From QNZT01 sp964573205 (GTDB lineage: Bacteria > Campylobacterota > Campylobacteria > Campylobacterales > QNZT01): a stretch of DNA of 64,000 nt. The position numbers and the translations under genes were made by a program. This document shows positions 51,809-61,062 of the stretch, piece after piece; position 1 is the first letter of the stretch, and the number at the start of each line of letters is the position of its first letter. The DNA lies in contig CAZNIT010000022.1 in NCBI GenBank assembly GCA_964573205.1, positions 124,001 through 188,000 of the forward strand. The letters are read 5' to 3'. The notes under the pieces were generated by a model. That model saw nothing but the letters and a program-made list of their open reading frames with translations, was not told the origin of the DNA and searched no databases.

Positions 51809-54545
51809 AATTCTATTTCTTATAACAGCGCTTTTTACGAGTATCTATGCAAATCAAAACCCCTCGGTAGCCATCTATTACGGTAACCAACCGAATGATC
51901 AACTTATGCAAGGGTATGATTGGATAGTCGTCGATGCCGATCAGATAGATCCGATATGGACAAGAAGATATCCGAATAAACTTTTCGCGTATGTCAGTGT
52001 CGGAGAGTTCGAAAGTTGGCGACATAAAGACGAACAAATTGATAAAAAGTGGCTTCTAAAAAACAACGATGCGTGGAACTCGAAAATAGCGGATCTGAAA
52101 AATAAGAAATATAGAGAATTTTTACTTAAAAAGATACGCAAACTTCATAACTTGGGATATGACAACTTTTTTCTCGATACTCTCGATTCGATCTTCGGTA
52201 TCAAGATGAATGAAAAAGAGAGACTAAAACAAAAAGAGGCGTTAAAAAATATAATAAAAGAGATAAGAGCGAGATTTCCCGATGCGAAACTCATAGCCAA
52301 TAGAGGCGTCGAAGTGATGGAAACGCTTTGTAAAAGCGTAAACGCCTTTGCCATAGAGTCTCTATACAAGGGTATCGACGTCAAAAATAAATCTTATATA
52401 GATGTAAATCAAAACGACGCAAAATGGATAAGAACGCAACTCGACAAAGCCTCAAATTGCGCTCTAATTCCGATCGTCATAGATTATGTCAGCGTATATG
52501 ATCGAAAAACCAGAATCGAAATCGCCCGAAAGATAAAAGCAGACGGATACGTTCCTGTCATTAGCGATATATATCTTAAGTATTTCTCCTCATCCGAAAA
52601 AGAGATGATCAAAAGAGAAGTTTTGATTTTGTACGACTCTACGAATCTAAAAGACGGGGATAAAGTCTATTCCGGCGCTCATCTGTTGGCCAGTATGCCG
52701 CTTGAGTATATGGGATATATACCGGTTTTAAAAGATATGAAAAACGGTTTACCGATTTTCGATCCCAACAGATATGCGGGTGTTATAGTATGGACGGATA
52801 GATACGCAACGAACCAAAAAGAGTTTTTTAACTGGATTGTCCACTTAATAGAAAATAAGCAAAAGATTCTATTTATCAACGATTTCGGTTTCCGCATGAA
52901 TGGAAAAAGAGCCAAAAAACTGGCACTCGAATTTAAAAATTCCCCGCCCTCATCATCTCTTTACGCGAAAGTGACCTATAAAGATAAAATTGTAGGTTTC
53001 GAACTGCCGCCGCTTGTGGATAAAACACCCTACACGCTAAAAGCCAAAGAGGCCGAAATCTTGATAAAAGCCGAAACTTCATCGAAATACCTATTTGACG
53101 CCGCAGCTATAACTTCATGGGGAGGTTACGGTATAGGCGGATGTTTGGTAAGAGATATCGACAACGAACCGATGTGGAGCGTCGATCCTTTTAAACTCTT
53201 CAAAAAAGCTTTGAGACTTCCCGCCATACCCGCACCCGATCCCACCACGCAAAACGGACGAAGAAATCTCTTTATCCATATAGACGGTGACGGCTTCGTT
53301 GAAAAAACCGTTTTTAATCCGAAAAAATACGCATCGCAAATTCTTTTGGAAGATGTACTAAGAAGATATCCCCTACCTCACTCCATCTCCGTCATAGAGG
53401 CGGAGATAGCAAAAAACGGACTCTATGCGAAAATCTCCTCCAAAATGCGAAAGGTAGCGAAAAAGATCTTCCTCCTACCGTATGTAGAACCGGCTTCGCA
53501 TAGCTTTTCGCACCCGTTTAAATGGCAAAAACTGATAAACGAAAATATCGATAAAAAACTTGAACGAAGTTATCATCTTCCAATAAAAAATTACCGTTTT
53601 TCCCTTAAAAGAGAGATACCTGGTAGTATAAAATACATAAACGAAAAGCTGCTTGAGAAGAGTTATAAAAAGTGCTCTCTCTTTTTCTGGACAGGAGATT
53701 GTCTGCCTAGTGAAGAGGCGTTGAGGATGTGCGAAACAAACGGTATAAAATCGATCAACGGCGGAGATACGACCGCAACAAAAGAGAACCCTTGGCTAGG
53801 TAGAATCGCGCCTTTTGCTCTTCAACGAGGCTCCTTCTGGCAGATATATGTAGCAACGCAAAATGAGAATATATATACAAACGATTGGAGAGGACCCTTT
53901 TGGGGTTATCAAAAAGCCGTCGAAACTTTTGCCATTACAAACGAACCCAAAAGGTTAAAGCCGATAAATATCTATTATCACTTCTATTCCGCATCGAAAA
54001 AACCGTCTCTTGAAGCTCTGCACAAAGTTTATAGATGGGCGCTTGAACAAAAAACCATTCCTATTTTCACTTCCGAATATATAGATATTGCTCATGATTT
54101 TTACAAAACCGTGCTATTTAAAAAAGATAATAAGTTCATCATAAAAAACGGAGGCTATTTAAGAACTCTACGCATATCCGAAAAAGACGGATATCCGGAC
54201 ATACAAAGATCAAAAGGTGTTATCGGTTTTTGGGATGAGAAGGATAGAAGATACATCCACCTCGACAACAAAAACGAACATACTCTAATATTATCGCCCC
54301 AAAAACCAAGCACTCCTTATTTGATGAATTCAAACGCAAAAACGGTCTCTTTTTACAAAGATGAAAAGTCGATCGTTTTCAAACTTCGCTCATATGTAAA
54401 ATTAAAAGCGATCTTTCATACAAATAATAGCTGGAAAATCGTATCAAAGATAGATAAATACTCCATTTCCAAAAAGGGTGAAAGAATCGAGATAAATGCC
54501 GGCGCCAACGACGTTATAGAGGTAAAATTTGTCAAAACAAAATAG
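51786..54545 (+). CDS. pelA: Pel hydrolase/deacetylase PelA
   Basis: PelA is a periplasmic enzyme that deacetylates Pel and can also cleave it. The 919-residue protein has a signal sequence, an N-terminal GH166/GH114-like domain (acidic residues in NFFLDTLDS and FAIESLYKG), a middle region, and a CE18 deacetylase domain. The deacetylase set is HIDGDGF (D500, D502) and SHSFSHPF (H572, H576); the spacing of 72 residues from first aspartate to first histidine equals that recalled for P. aeruginosa PelA (D528 to H600). ATG at 51786, with AGGAGG seven bases before, is preferred to the TTG at 51780. It overlaps pelB by 17 bases. Confidence 0.95.
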   Translation: MKLICYSKILFLITALFTSIYANQNPSVAIYYGNQPNDQLMQGYDWIVVDADQIDPIWTRRYPNKLFAYVSVGEFESWRHKDEQIDKKWLLKNNDAWNSKIADLKNKKYREFLLKKIRKLHNLGYDNFFLDTLDSIFGIKMNEKERLKQKEALKNIIKEIRARFPDAKLIANRGVEVMETLCKSVNAFAIESLYKGIDVKNKSYIDVNQNDAKWIRTQLDKASNCALIPIVIDYVSVYDRKTRIEIARKIKADGYVPVISDIYLKYFSSSEKEMIKREVLILYDSTNLKDGDKVYSGAHLLASMPLEYMGYIPVLKDMKNGLPIFDPNRYAGVIVWTDRYATNQKEFFNWIVHLIENKQKILFINDFGFRMNGKRAKKLALEFKNSPPSSSLYAKVTYKDKIVGFELPPLVDKTPYTLKAKEAEILIKAETSSKYLFDAAAITSWGGYGIGGCLVRDIDNEPMWSVDPFKLFKKALRLPAIPAPDPTTQNGRRNLFIHIDGDGFVEKTVFNPKKYASQILLEDVLRRYPLPHSISVIEAEIAKNGLYAKISSKMRKVAKKIFLLPYVEPASHSFSHPFKWQKLINENIDKKLERSYHLPIKNYRFSLKREIPGSIKYINEKLLEKSYKKCSLFFWTGDCLPSEEALRMCETNGIKSINGGDTTATKENPWLGRIAPFALQRGSFWQIYVATQNENIYTNDWRGPFWGYQKAVETFAITNEPKRLKPINIYYHFYSASKKPSLEALHKVYRWALEQKTIPIFTSEYIDIAHDFYKTVLFKKDNKFIIKNGGYLRTLRISEKDGYPDIQRSKGVIGFWDEKDRRYIHLDNKNEHTLILSPQKPSTPYLMNSNAKTVSFYKDEKSIVFKLRSYVKLKAIFHTNNSWKIVSKIDKYSISKKGERIEINAGANDVIEVKFVKTK

Positions 54546-57500
54546 ATTCGAACCAAAAGTCATAACTTATTACGAGTTGGCCGGCATCGTCGTTTTGACA
54601 TTTAGCTTACTGATTCTCTTTTTCCCGAAAAACAGCGTTAAAAAAGTGATACAAAACGAAAAAAGCAATTACGATCTTACTATCATCTATCTTAAAAGTA
54701 TCGCTCAAGCCTATCCTGACGATCCGGATAACTGGCTTAGACTTATCGAAGCGTATCTGAAAATCGGTAAGATAGAAGAGGCCAAAAACGTTTTTGAGAG
54801 ATTTGAAAAAAAAGCTAATATCGATAAAGAAGAGTTAAAAATATTAAATTATAAACTTATAAAAGGTGAATATATAAAGTCAAAAGATCAAACTCAAAAG
54901 ATAAAACTTCTAAAAGAGTTAAAAAACGAACTTGAAAACTTTTTAAAAAGCTCCAATCCTTCACTCTGGTACTTTGTTCTAACCGAATCACAAAAATTGG
55001 ATTTGGAAACGATTCAATTAAAAACTCTGCAAAAAAGAGTCTATCACGCAAACTATATAGATCCGGCCGAAGTGACAAAAGCTTTTTTTCTGGCAAAAAA
55101 GCTCGATAAAAACGATCAAGCCGTAAGACTACTGGAATATAGCGCCCTAAAATCAAAAGATCGAAAACTTTTCGATCTTTTGATATCTCAATATCTATCG
55201 AAAAAAGAGTATCCAAAAATCGCAAAACTCTATGTGCGAAAATATCTTGAAACTAAAAACTCCGCTCATTTTCTCGATGCCGCAAAATTTTATCTTCTGG
55301 CCGAAAATGAAAAAAGAGCGCTTGAGTGGTTGAAAAAATACCGAAACTCGTTTTTAGACGCCCCGAAAACTTCTATCGATATCTTGAAACTGTACCTCTC
55401 GTACCAAAAACTGGACGAGGCGAGAGATTTCGTTTTATCTTTAATGAAACAAAAGAACCAAACTCTTACAAAAGAGTCCGATCTTTTACATATATGTCTG
55501 GATGTAATGCTTTACAAAAGCGACCTTGAAAACGCTTCGAAACTGGCTAAAAAAGGAGAAGAAAATTTTAAGGACGATATCTATTGGCTAAAAAAATCTC
55601 TACAAATAGCTTTATGGCGTAATAGCAAAGATGAGATAAAAAAATATGCCGCAATACTTTACCGAAAAGAGAAACTGGACAAATATACCATAATCTTACA
55701 ACAAATAGCCAAATCCTCAAAAAATACCGAAGAACTCATAAAAATCTATAAGCAAAAACTCTCAAACGGATTCGACGAAAACGACTTTGCACAACTTGTC
55801 AAACTCTTTTTTAATCGAGGAAATTTCGAAGATGGCGTCTTTTTTTTAAAAAATTACTATAAAAAATATCCGAAAAAAGAGATTCTAAGATCGCAAATCC
55901 TACTTCAATTCGAATACGAAAATTTCAAAACTCTTAAAAAAGCATATAAAAACTATACGACCACTTACGGTTACGACAGCGAGCTTCTATATAAATACGC
56001 TCATAAACTTTTCGTCAGAAAAAATTATCAAGAGGCGTTTGAGACGATAGATAAAAACTTAAAACTCCTTACCGTCGGAAAAAAGAGACTTTGGTACTTA
56101 TATGCCGATCTTGCATACGTTTTGCAAAAAGAGAAGCGACTTTTGAGTATCCTAAAACGGATGCAAAATTATAAGATTTTGAGAAAAAGCGATCTTGAGA
56201 CTCTCTTTTTCCTATATAAAACTAACGATCCTCTAAAAGCTTTCGAGATAGCGAAAGAAGATTTTCAAATCAATCTTTCGAAAAATTCATTTTATCGCTT
56301 GATATCGGTCGCCACCGAAATGGAAAAAAAAGACTTTATTAACGATCTGCTGAACGAGCTTCCGCAAAAACTTTCAAAAGAGCTAGAAAAAGATTCATAT
56401 TTTCATTTGATTAAAGCGATAAATTTCCAATATCAAAAGATGAACTCTCTTGCTTTAAAGGAGTTTCATAAAGCTCTTTTTATCGATCCCTATCTTGAAG
56501 AGTCCCATATATCGTATCTATGGTTTTTACTCGCTTATGAAAATAAAAAAGAACTTCAAAACGAATTGAACTTCATCTCCAAAAATTTCATTCCGAATTC
56601 GAAAACGGCTTTGGCTAGCGCTCTTGGATATTTTAAACTTCAACAAGCGACAAAAGCGAAAAGATATATGCAAATAGCGCTAAAGGACGATCCTCTCAAT
56701 TGGCAACTTCATCTACAATATTCCGACATACTTTCTCTTGCCGGCGATGAAAAGGGTAAACAAAAACATCTGTTAATCGCTTGGAATTTGGCGAAAAAAG
56801 CGGCGAAAAAAAGCGAAAATTTCATAAATGACAAAAATAGACTCTATGATTACACAAGAATGAAAATTCTTTTCAACCCTCTAAACGTTCGAAAATATTT
56901 AAACGATATAAAAGATCATTTGGACTCGACAACCATTCATCAGCTTTATATCTCAACTCTCATAAACCAAAACGCCCTGCAAAAAATAGAGGCTTTGACA
57001 AACGCTCAAAAAGGCGACGATTTTTATATAAAACTCTATCTGGCACTCACAAGCGAGAACTTAAACGCTCTAAAAGAGTTAAAAAATCAAAACGATCTCT
57101 TGCCGCTAAACGAGCATCTATCTTTATCGGAAAAAATAGGTGCACAAAAAGAGTACGAATCACTGCTCATTGACGCCGTCAGTTTTAACGAAGATAATAA
57201 CCGTTTCGCAAATAGTTACAATCTATACGTTCAAAAAAGAAAACCTACCGTAAAAAGCGAAATCGAGCACTCTAATTTCTTCGCTTTAAAGTTCGACCGA
57301 ATAAAACTCTCATACCACATGAAAGAATCAAACGCTATCGGTTTGGATTTGGCGTTTCAAAGAAAAGATAATATAAAAAATCTCTCGAAAAAGATAGATC
57401 CTCAAAATAGTTTCTCTTTCAAACTTTATAAATCCTTTAAAAACTACAAACTCTCCTTTACCACCGATTTAAACGATAGGCTCAAAAAGTATATCTCATT

Positions 57501-58080
57501 TACGAGTCGAATTTCATATCAAAAAAGAGGAGACGATGTTCAAATAACCGCGGCAACAAATCATGACGACTCAAGCAGCAATCACCTGCTTTTATACGGT
57601 AGAAAAAATCTGCTGAGAATAAAATATACGCGACAACTTAACAATCGCCGATCCTTCACACTAGGTTACGAGTACGCAACCCTCAAAGACGATAAAGCTT
57701 CTCTGGGCTCATCGGATCATCTTTTTTTCGATTACAGATACTATTTACAAAGAGCTTATCCCGATATCTCTTTCGGAATTTTTACACAGATGAAAAACTA
57801 TACAAAAAACGAAAACCTTCCAAAAAGCTTCATACAAACGGTACTAAACGCCTCATACGCTTTTAGTGCCAAAGATAATTTTCACACAAACCGCGGAAGT
57901 TACGCAAGCGGCTCGCTCTTATACAATAACCGTTCTCGATTCGGATATTCGTTTCTAGCCGGCTACGGGGGAAGAGTCACAAGCAAAGATTATCTCGGGT
58001 TCGAAGCCGAATACTCCAGCGCAAAAGGAAGCCGCCTGCAAGAGTATTTCAGTTGGCGTATAAGATATCTTTTTTGGTAA
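54529..58080 (+). CDS. pelB: Pel outer-membrane secretin-like barrel and TPR scaffold PelB
   Basis: PelB carries Pel out of the cell: a membrane anchor, a long periplasmic TPR solenoid that binds PelA and guides the polymer, and a 16-strand outer-membrane barrel. The 1183-residue protein has one N-terminal helix (about residues 14-34), then TPR-like helices to about residue 900 (for example NWLRLIEAYLKIGKIEEA and FHKALFIDPYLEESHISY), and a C-terminal beta region ending FSWRIRYLFW with the terminal aromatic residue. Start is TTG with AGAGGT upstream. It is the last gene of the operon. Confidence 0.92.
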   Translation: MSKQNRFEPKVITYYELAGIVVLTFSLLILFFPKNSVKKVIQNEKSNYDLTIIYLKSIAQAYPDDPDNWLRLIEAYLKIGKIEEAKNVFERFEKKANIDKEELKILNYKLIKGEYIKSKDQTQKIKLLKELKNELENFLKSSNPSLWYFVLTESQKLDLETIQLKTLQKRVYHANYIDPAEVTKAFFLAKKLDKNDQAVRLLEYSALKSKDRKLFDLLISQYLSKKEYPKIAKLYVRKYLETKNSAHFLDAAKFYLLAENEKRALEWLKKYRNSFLDAPKTSIDILKLYLSYQKLDEARDFVLSLMKQKNQTLTKESDLLHICLDVMLYKSDLENASKLAKKGEENFKDDIYWLKKSLQIALWRNSKDEIKKYAAILYRKEKLDKYTIILQQIAKSSKNTEELIKIYKQKLSNGFDENDFAQLVKLFFNRGNFEDGVFFLKNYYKKYPKKEILRSQILLQFEYENFKTLKKAYKNYTTTYGYDSELLYKYAHKLFVRKNYQEAFETIDKNLKLLTVGKKRLWYLYADLAYVLQKEKRLLSILKRMQNYKILRKSDLETLFFLYKTNDPLKAFEIAKEDFQINLSKNSFYRLISVATEMEKKDFINDLLNELPQKLSKELEKDSYFHLIKAINFQYQKMNSLALKEFHKALFIDPYLEESHISYLWFLLAYENKKELQNELNFISKNFIPNSKTALASALGYFKLQQATKAKRYMQIALKDDPLNWQLHLQYSDILSLAGDEKGKQKHLLIAWNLAKKAAKKSENFINDKNRLYDYTRMKILFNPLNVRKYLNDIKDHLDSTTIHQLYISTLINQNALQKIEALTNAQKGDDFYIKLYLALTSENLNALKELKNQNDLLPLNEHLSLSEKIGAQKEYESLLIDAVSFNEDNNRFANSYNLYVQKRKPTVKSEIEHSNFFALKFDRIKLSYHMKESNAIGLDLAFQRKDNIKNLSKKIDPQNSFSFKLYKSFKNYKLSFTTDLNDRLKKYISFTSRISYQKRGDDVQITAATNHDDSSSNHLLLYGRKNLLRIKYTRQLNNRRSFTLGYEYATLKDDKASLGSSDHLFFDYRYYLQRAYPDISFGIFTQMKNYTKNENLPKSFIQTVLNASYAFSAKDNFHTNRGSYASGSLLYNNRSRFGYSFLAGYGGRVTSKDYLGFEAEYSSAKGSRLQEYFSWRIRYLFW

Positions 58081-58150
58081 CCATAAACGAAAATTAAGAT
58101 ATTTTAGGATAGGATACGCGACAAATTTTAAACTCACATAAGGAAACCAT

Positions 58151-58345
58151 ATGTCAAGAAGATGCCAAATAAGCGGAAAAGGTCCGATGACAGGAAACAA
58201 TGTAAGCCACGCTCAAAACAAGACTAAAAGAAGATTTTTACCGAATCTTAGAACCGTTAGGATTACACTGGAAGACGGTACTAGAAAGAAGATCAAAATC
58301 TCTGCGAAAGAGCTTAGAACAATGAGAAAACAGGCAAATAAATAA
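58151..58345 (+). CDS. rpmB: 50S ribosomal protein L28
   Basis: A 64-residue basic ribosomal protein with the L28 signature: SRRCQISGKGPMTGNNVSHA, KTKRRFLPNLRTVRI, and a helical end RKQANK. It keeps only one cysteine in the N-terminal part, so it is the zinc-free form. AAGGAAA precedes the ATG. From memory, rpmB sits beside the potassium-channel gene in Helicobacter and Campylobacter as well. Confidence 0.97.
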   Translation: MSRRCQISGKGPMTGNNVSHAQNKTKRRFLPNLRTVRITLEDGTRKKIKISAKELRTMRKQANK

Positions 58346-58368
58346 CTCTTCCCTTATTCACCGTTTGA

Positions 58369-58374
58369 TATAAT
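58369..58374 (+). promoter_or_regulatory. -10 box upstream of the potassium channel gene
   Basis: TATAAT 24 bases after the rpmB stop with no clear -35; it would give the channel gene a leader of about 60 bases independent of rpmB. Confidence 0.35.
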
Positions 58375-58439
58375 ATCTTACACTATCGCTTCGTTCATAC
58401 AAAGCTGGTGAAGTTTAAATAGAGCTAGGAGGAGAATTT

Positions 58440-59564
58440 TTGAAGCCTATTAAAAAAATAAAAAAATTTCTCCACTGGCGTGAACCGAAAAAACCGCAAA
58501 TAGATCTAAATACCGAGCTTTACCTTCAACTGGCGCCCTTTAGACTTCCTCTTATCTTGACCGTTTTGATCATGATGACCGGAACATTGGGATATATCAT
58601 CATAGACGATTTTTCATTGATGGATGCAATCTATCAAACCGGCATAACATTTACGACCGTCGGTTTCGGTGAAATATCGCCCATATCGGATGCCGGGCGT
58701 TTTTTTACCATTATGTTGATAATACTCGGGTTTGGAATATTTTCATTTTCGGTAGGTATTTTGGTCGATGTTTTAAACAAAGGGGAATTATTAAAAATTT
58801 TAAAGGAGAGATCGATGCTTTATGATATAGCAAGACTCAAAAACCACTATGTCATCTGTAATCACAACGAATTCACGATACAATTGACCAAACAGTTTCG
58901 AGAAAACCATATCCCTTTCGTAGTTGTCGATCCGGCCGAAAATCTTGAAGAGATCGCAAAAATATACAACTACCCGTATTTCGTAAATGAAGAGCCCCAC
59001 ACGGAAATCGCTCTTGCAAAAGCTCACCTCTCCAGCGCAAAAGGCGTAATAACTCTATCTCAAAACATAGCCGACAATATCGCCGTGATCGCCTCCGCAA
59101 GACTTCATGAAAAAGAGATAAAACGCCGCCGCCCCTATTTTATATTGACAAACGCCAAAACGATAAGCGATATAGAAAAGCTTAAAAAATTGGGAGCCGA
59201 TAGCGTCGTATCACCGACGAAACTGATGGCTCAAAGAATGAGCGCGATCAGCCAAAGACCTGAGATGGAAAACATACTCGAACAATTTCTATATAAAAAA
59301 GATACTCCTTTGGATATAGAAGAGATCAAAATCCCGAGTTACTCATGGATGCTTTACAAAAAATTAAAAGATGTGAATCTTTCTCAATACGTCAAAGTGA
59401 ACGTCGTCGGTATAAGAGATGACAAAAACAACTTCATACCGATGCCCAACGATGATATCATCATCACGCTAGGTTCCAAGCTGATGCTTATCGGCAGTGG
59501 AGAAAGTATAAGAACGGCAAAAAAAATCGCGCGAAAAAAAGAGCGCCCCCAGGAGAGTAGATAA
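58440..59564 (+). CDS. Two-TM potassium channel with RCK domain
   Basis: A 374-residue channel subunit. The membrane part has two helices flanking the pore loop GITFTTVGFGEISP, whose TVGFG is the potassium selectivity filter. The cytoplasmic part is an RCK (TrkA-N) Rossmann domain followed by a TrkA-C domain (about residues 280-365, GSKLMLIGSGESIRTA). The Rossmann glycine loop is replaced by VICNHNEFTIQ, so normal nucleotide binding is doubtful. This matches the HpKchA-type channels of Helicobacter. Start is TTG with AGGAGGAG upstream. It shares one base with argJ. Confidence 0.88.
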   Translation: MKPIKKIKKFLHWREPKKPQIDLNTELYLQLAPFRLPLILTVLIMMTGTLGYIIIDDFSLMDAIYQTGITFTTVGFGEISPISDAGRFFTIMLIILGFGIFSFSVGILVDVLNKGELLKILKERSMLYDIARLKNHYVICNHNEFTIQLTKQFRENHIPFVVVDPAENLEEIAKIYNYPYFVNEEPHTEIALAKAHLSSAKGVITLSQNIADNIAVIASARLHEKEIKRRRPYFILTNAKTISDIEKLKKLGADSVVSPTKLMAQRMSAISQRPEMENILEQFLYKKDTPLDIEEIKIPSYSWMLYKKLKDVNLSQYVKVNVVGIRDDKNNFIPMPNDDIIITLGSKLMLIGSGESIRTAKKIARKKERPQESR

Positions 59565-60751
59565 TGTTTGAAATATTTCCGATAAAAGATCCTTTATCTA
59601 AAGTGGAAGGATTTTATTGCGACGGTGTAAACGTCGGTCTCAAAACCGACGGTACCGAAGATGTAGCATTTATACGAAGCGACGAACCGCTGTTGATCAG
59701 CTCCTTGTTCACTACGAATAAATTCCAAGCCGCACCGCTTAAACATTATCGAAGATATCCGAAGGATTTTAAAACCAATTTCGTCTTGATAAACTCGAAA
59801 AACGCAAACGCTATGACGGGAAAAAGAGGAGTCGAAGATATCGATCTACTTTTTGAAAATCTGAAAAAGAGACTTCCTTTGATAAATCCCGTAATGAGTT
59901 CAACAGGAGTGATAGGATATCCTCTTGATCTCTCGAAAATCTCTCAGGCTTTCGACAAATTCGATTTTAACGCGCAAAATTCGAATAAAGCCGCAAAAGC
60001 GATCATGACTACCGACAGCTTCGAAAAGGAGCTGGGTTTCAAAGTCGTACTCGAAAACGGCGACTTTTTTCATATCGGCGGTATCTGCAAAGGAGCCGGA
60101 ATGATAAATCCGTCTATGGCTACGATGCTCTGCTTCATAGTAACCGACGCCGCGATTGGAAAAGAGGATATGGACGAGCTGTTAAAAAGAAGCGTCGAAA
60201 AATCATTCAACAATATAAGTGTTGACGGCGACACTTCGACAAACGATACCGTAATGCTCCTTTGCAGCCGAAAAAGTGAAGCTTACGACAAAAAAGCTTT
60301 CTCTTACGTTTTGGATATGTTGACACATGAGTTTGCCATGATGATTTTAAAAGATGGAGAGGGATCAAACAAAGTCGTAGCGTTTGAAGTCAAAGGGGCA
60401 AAAAGCCAAAAAGACGCCGTAAAAATATCAAAAGCTCTTAGTAATTCTCTTCTTGTAAAAACAGCGCTCTTCGGCGAAGATCCCAATTGGGGAAGAATCG
60501 CCTCTACAATCGGTGCAAGCGCCGATGAATGTGACGAAGAGAGCCTTCGGATAAAATACGATGATCTTGTGGTTTACTCAAAAGAGTTTCCCGTTCTCGA
60601 TAAACAGAGGGAAAAAGAGGCGACTTCGATTTTAAAAAAGAGTAGTTTTAAAATCTCCTGCGATCTTGGAATCGGAAAATTTTCACACACGAGTTACGGC
60701 TGTGATCTAAGTTATGATTATGTAAAAATTAATGCTGATTACAGAACATAA
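59564..60751 (+). CDS. argJ: Bifunctional ornithine acetyltransferase/N-acetylglutamate synthase
   Basis: ArgJ moves the acetyl group from N-acetylornithine to glutamate, recycling it in arginine synthesis. The 395-residue precursor cleaves itself before the threonine in PSMATMLCF (motif KGAGMINPSMATML), giving alpha and beta chains. Other signatures: VLINSKNANAMTG, VMSSTGVIGYPL split in the alpha chain, VDGDTSTNDTV and GEDPNWGRI in the beta chain, and a C-terminal YVKINADYRT. It follows the channel gene with a one-base overlap. Confidence 0.96.
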   Translation: MFEIFPIKDPLSKVEGFYCDGVNVGLKTDGTEDVAFIRSDEPLLISSLFTTNKFQAAPLKHYRRYPKDFKTNFVLINSKNANAMTGKRGVEDIDLLFENLKKRLPLINPVMSSTGVIGYPLDLSKISQAFDKFDFNAQNSNKAAKAIMTTDSFEKELGFKVVLENGDFFHIGGICKGAGMINPSMATMLCFIVTDAAIGKEDMDELLKRSVEKSFNNISVDGDTSTNDTVMLLCSRKSEAYDKKAFSYVLDMLTHEFAMMILKDGEGSNKVVAFEVKGAKSQKDAVKISKALSNSLLVKTALFGEDPNWGRIASTIGASADECDEESLRIKYDDLVVYSKEFPVLDKQREKEATSILKKSSFKISCDLGIGKFSHTSYGCDLSYDYVKINADYRT

Positions 60752-60793
60752 ATGTTAAAATGAATCCGTATTAAAAATTATCAGGAGAACTTC

Positions 60794-61021
60794 ATGTTAC
60801 ATGAATATAGAGATATCATCTCGAAACTAAAGACACAAAATGCACACTTCGCAAAAATTTTCGAAAAGCATAATGAACTCGACGATAAAATCGCGGAGGC
60901 GGAAGCCGGAAGAGAGCATATGAGCGATTTTGAATTGGAGACTCTAAAAAAAGAGAAACTTAAATTAAAGGATGAAGCATACCGCATGATCATGGAGTAT
61001 AAAAAAGAGAACAATCTTTAA
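60794..61021 (+). CDS. DUF465 family protein (YdcH-like)
   Basis: A 75-residue all-helical protein of the DUF465/YdcH family, a helical hairpin of unknown function. Typical features are MLHEYRDIISKLKTQN, then FAKIFEKHNELDDKI and, after a turn, LKKEKLKLKDEAYRMI. AGGAGA precedes the ATG. It lies 42 bases after argJ and is followed by a hairpin terminator. Confidence 0.85.
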   Translation: MLHEYRDIISKLKTQNAHFAKIFEKHNELDDKIAEAEAGREHMSDFELETLKKEKLKLKDEAYRMIMEYKKENNL

Positions 61022-61030
61022 ATAGATCCG

Positions 61031-61053
61031 AAAAAGGGGAGTCTCCCTTTTTT
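61031..61053. terminator. Bidirectional terminator between convergent genes
   Basis: AAAAAGGG and CCCTTTTTT pair around a six-base loop. A-rich sequence on one side and T-rich on the other suit termination from both the DUF465 gene (rightward) and proC (leftward). Confidence 0.7.
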
Positions 61054-61062
61054 CACCTCTTT

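Noticed and set aside
39561..58080. Horizontal transfer of the glycan and pel region as a genomic island
   Set aside because: No integrase, tRNA, direct repeats or insertion sequence flank it, and base composition and gene style look the same as in the neighbouring core genes by eye. A composition calculation could reopen the question.
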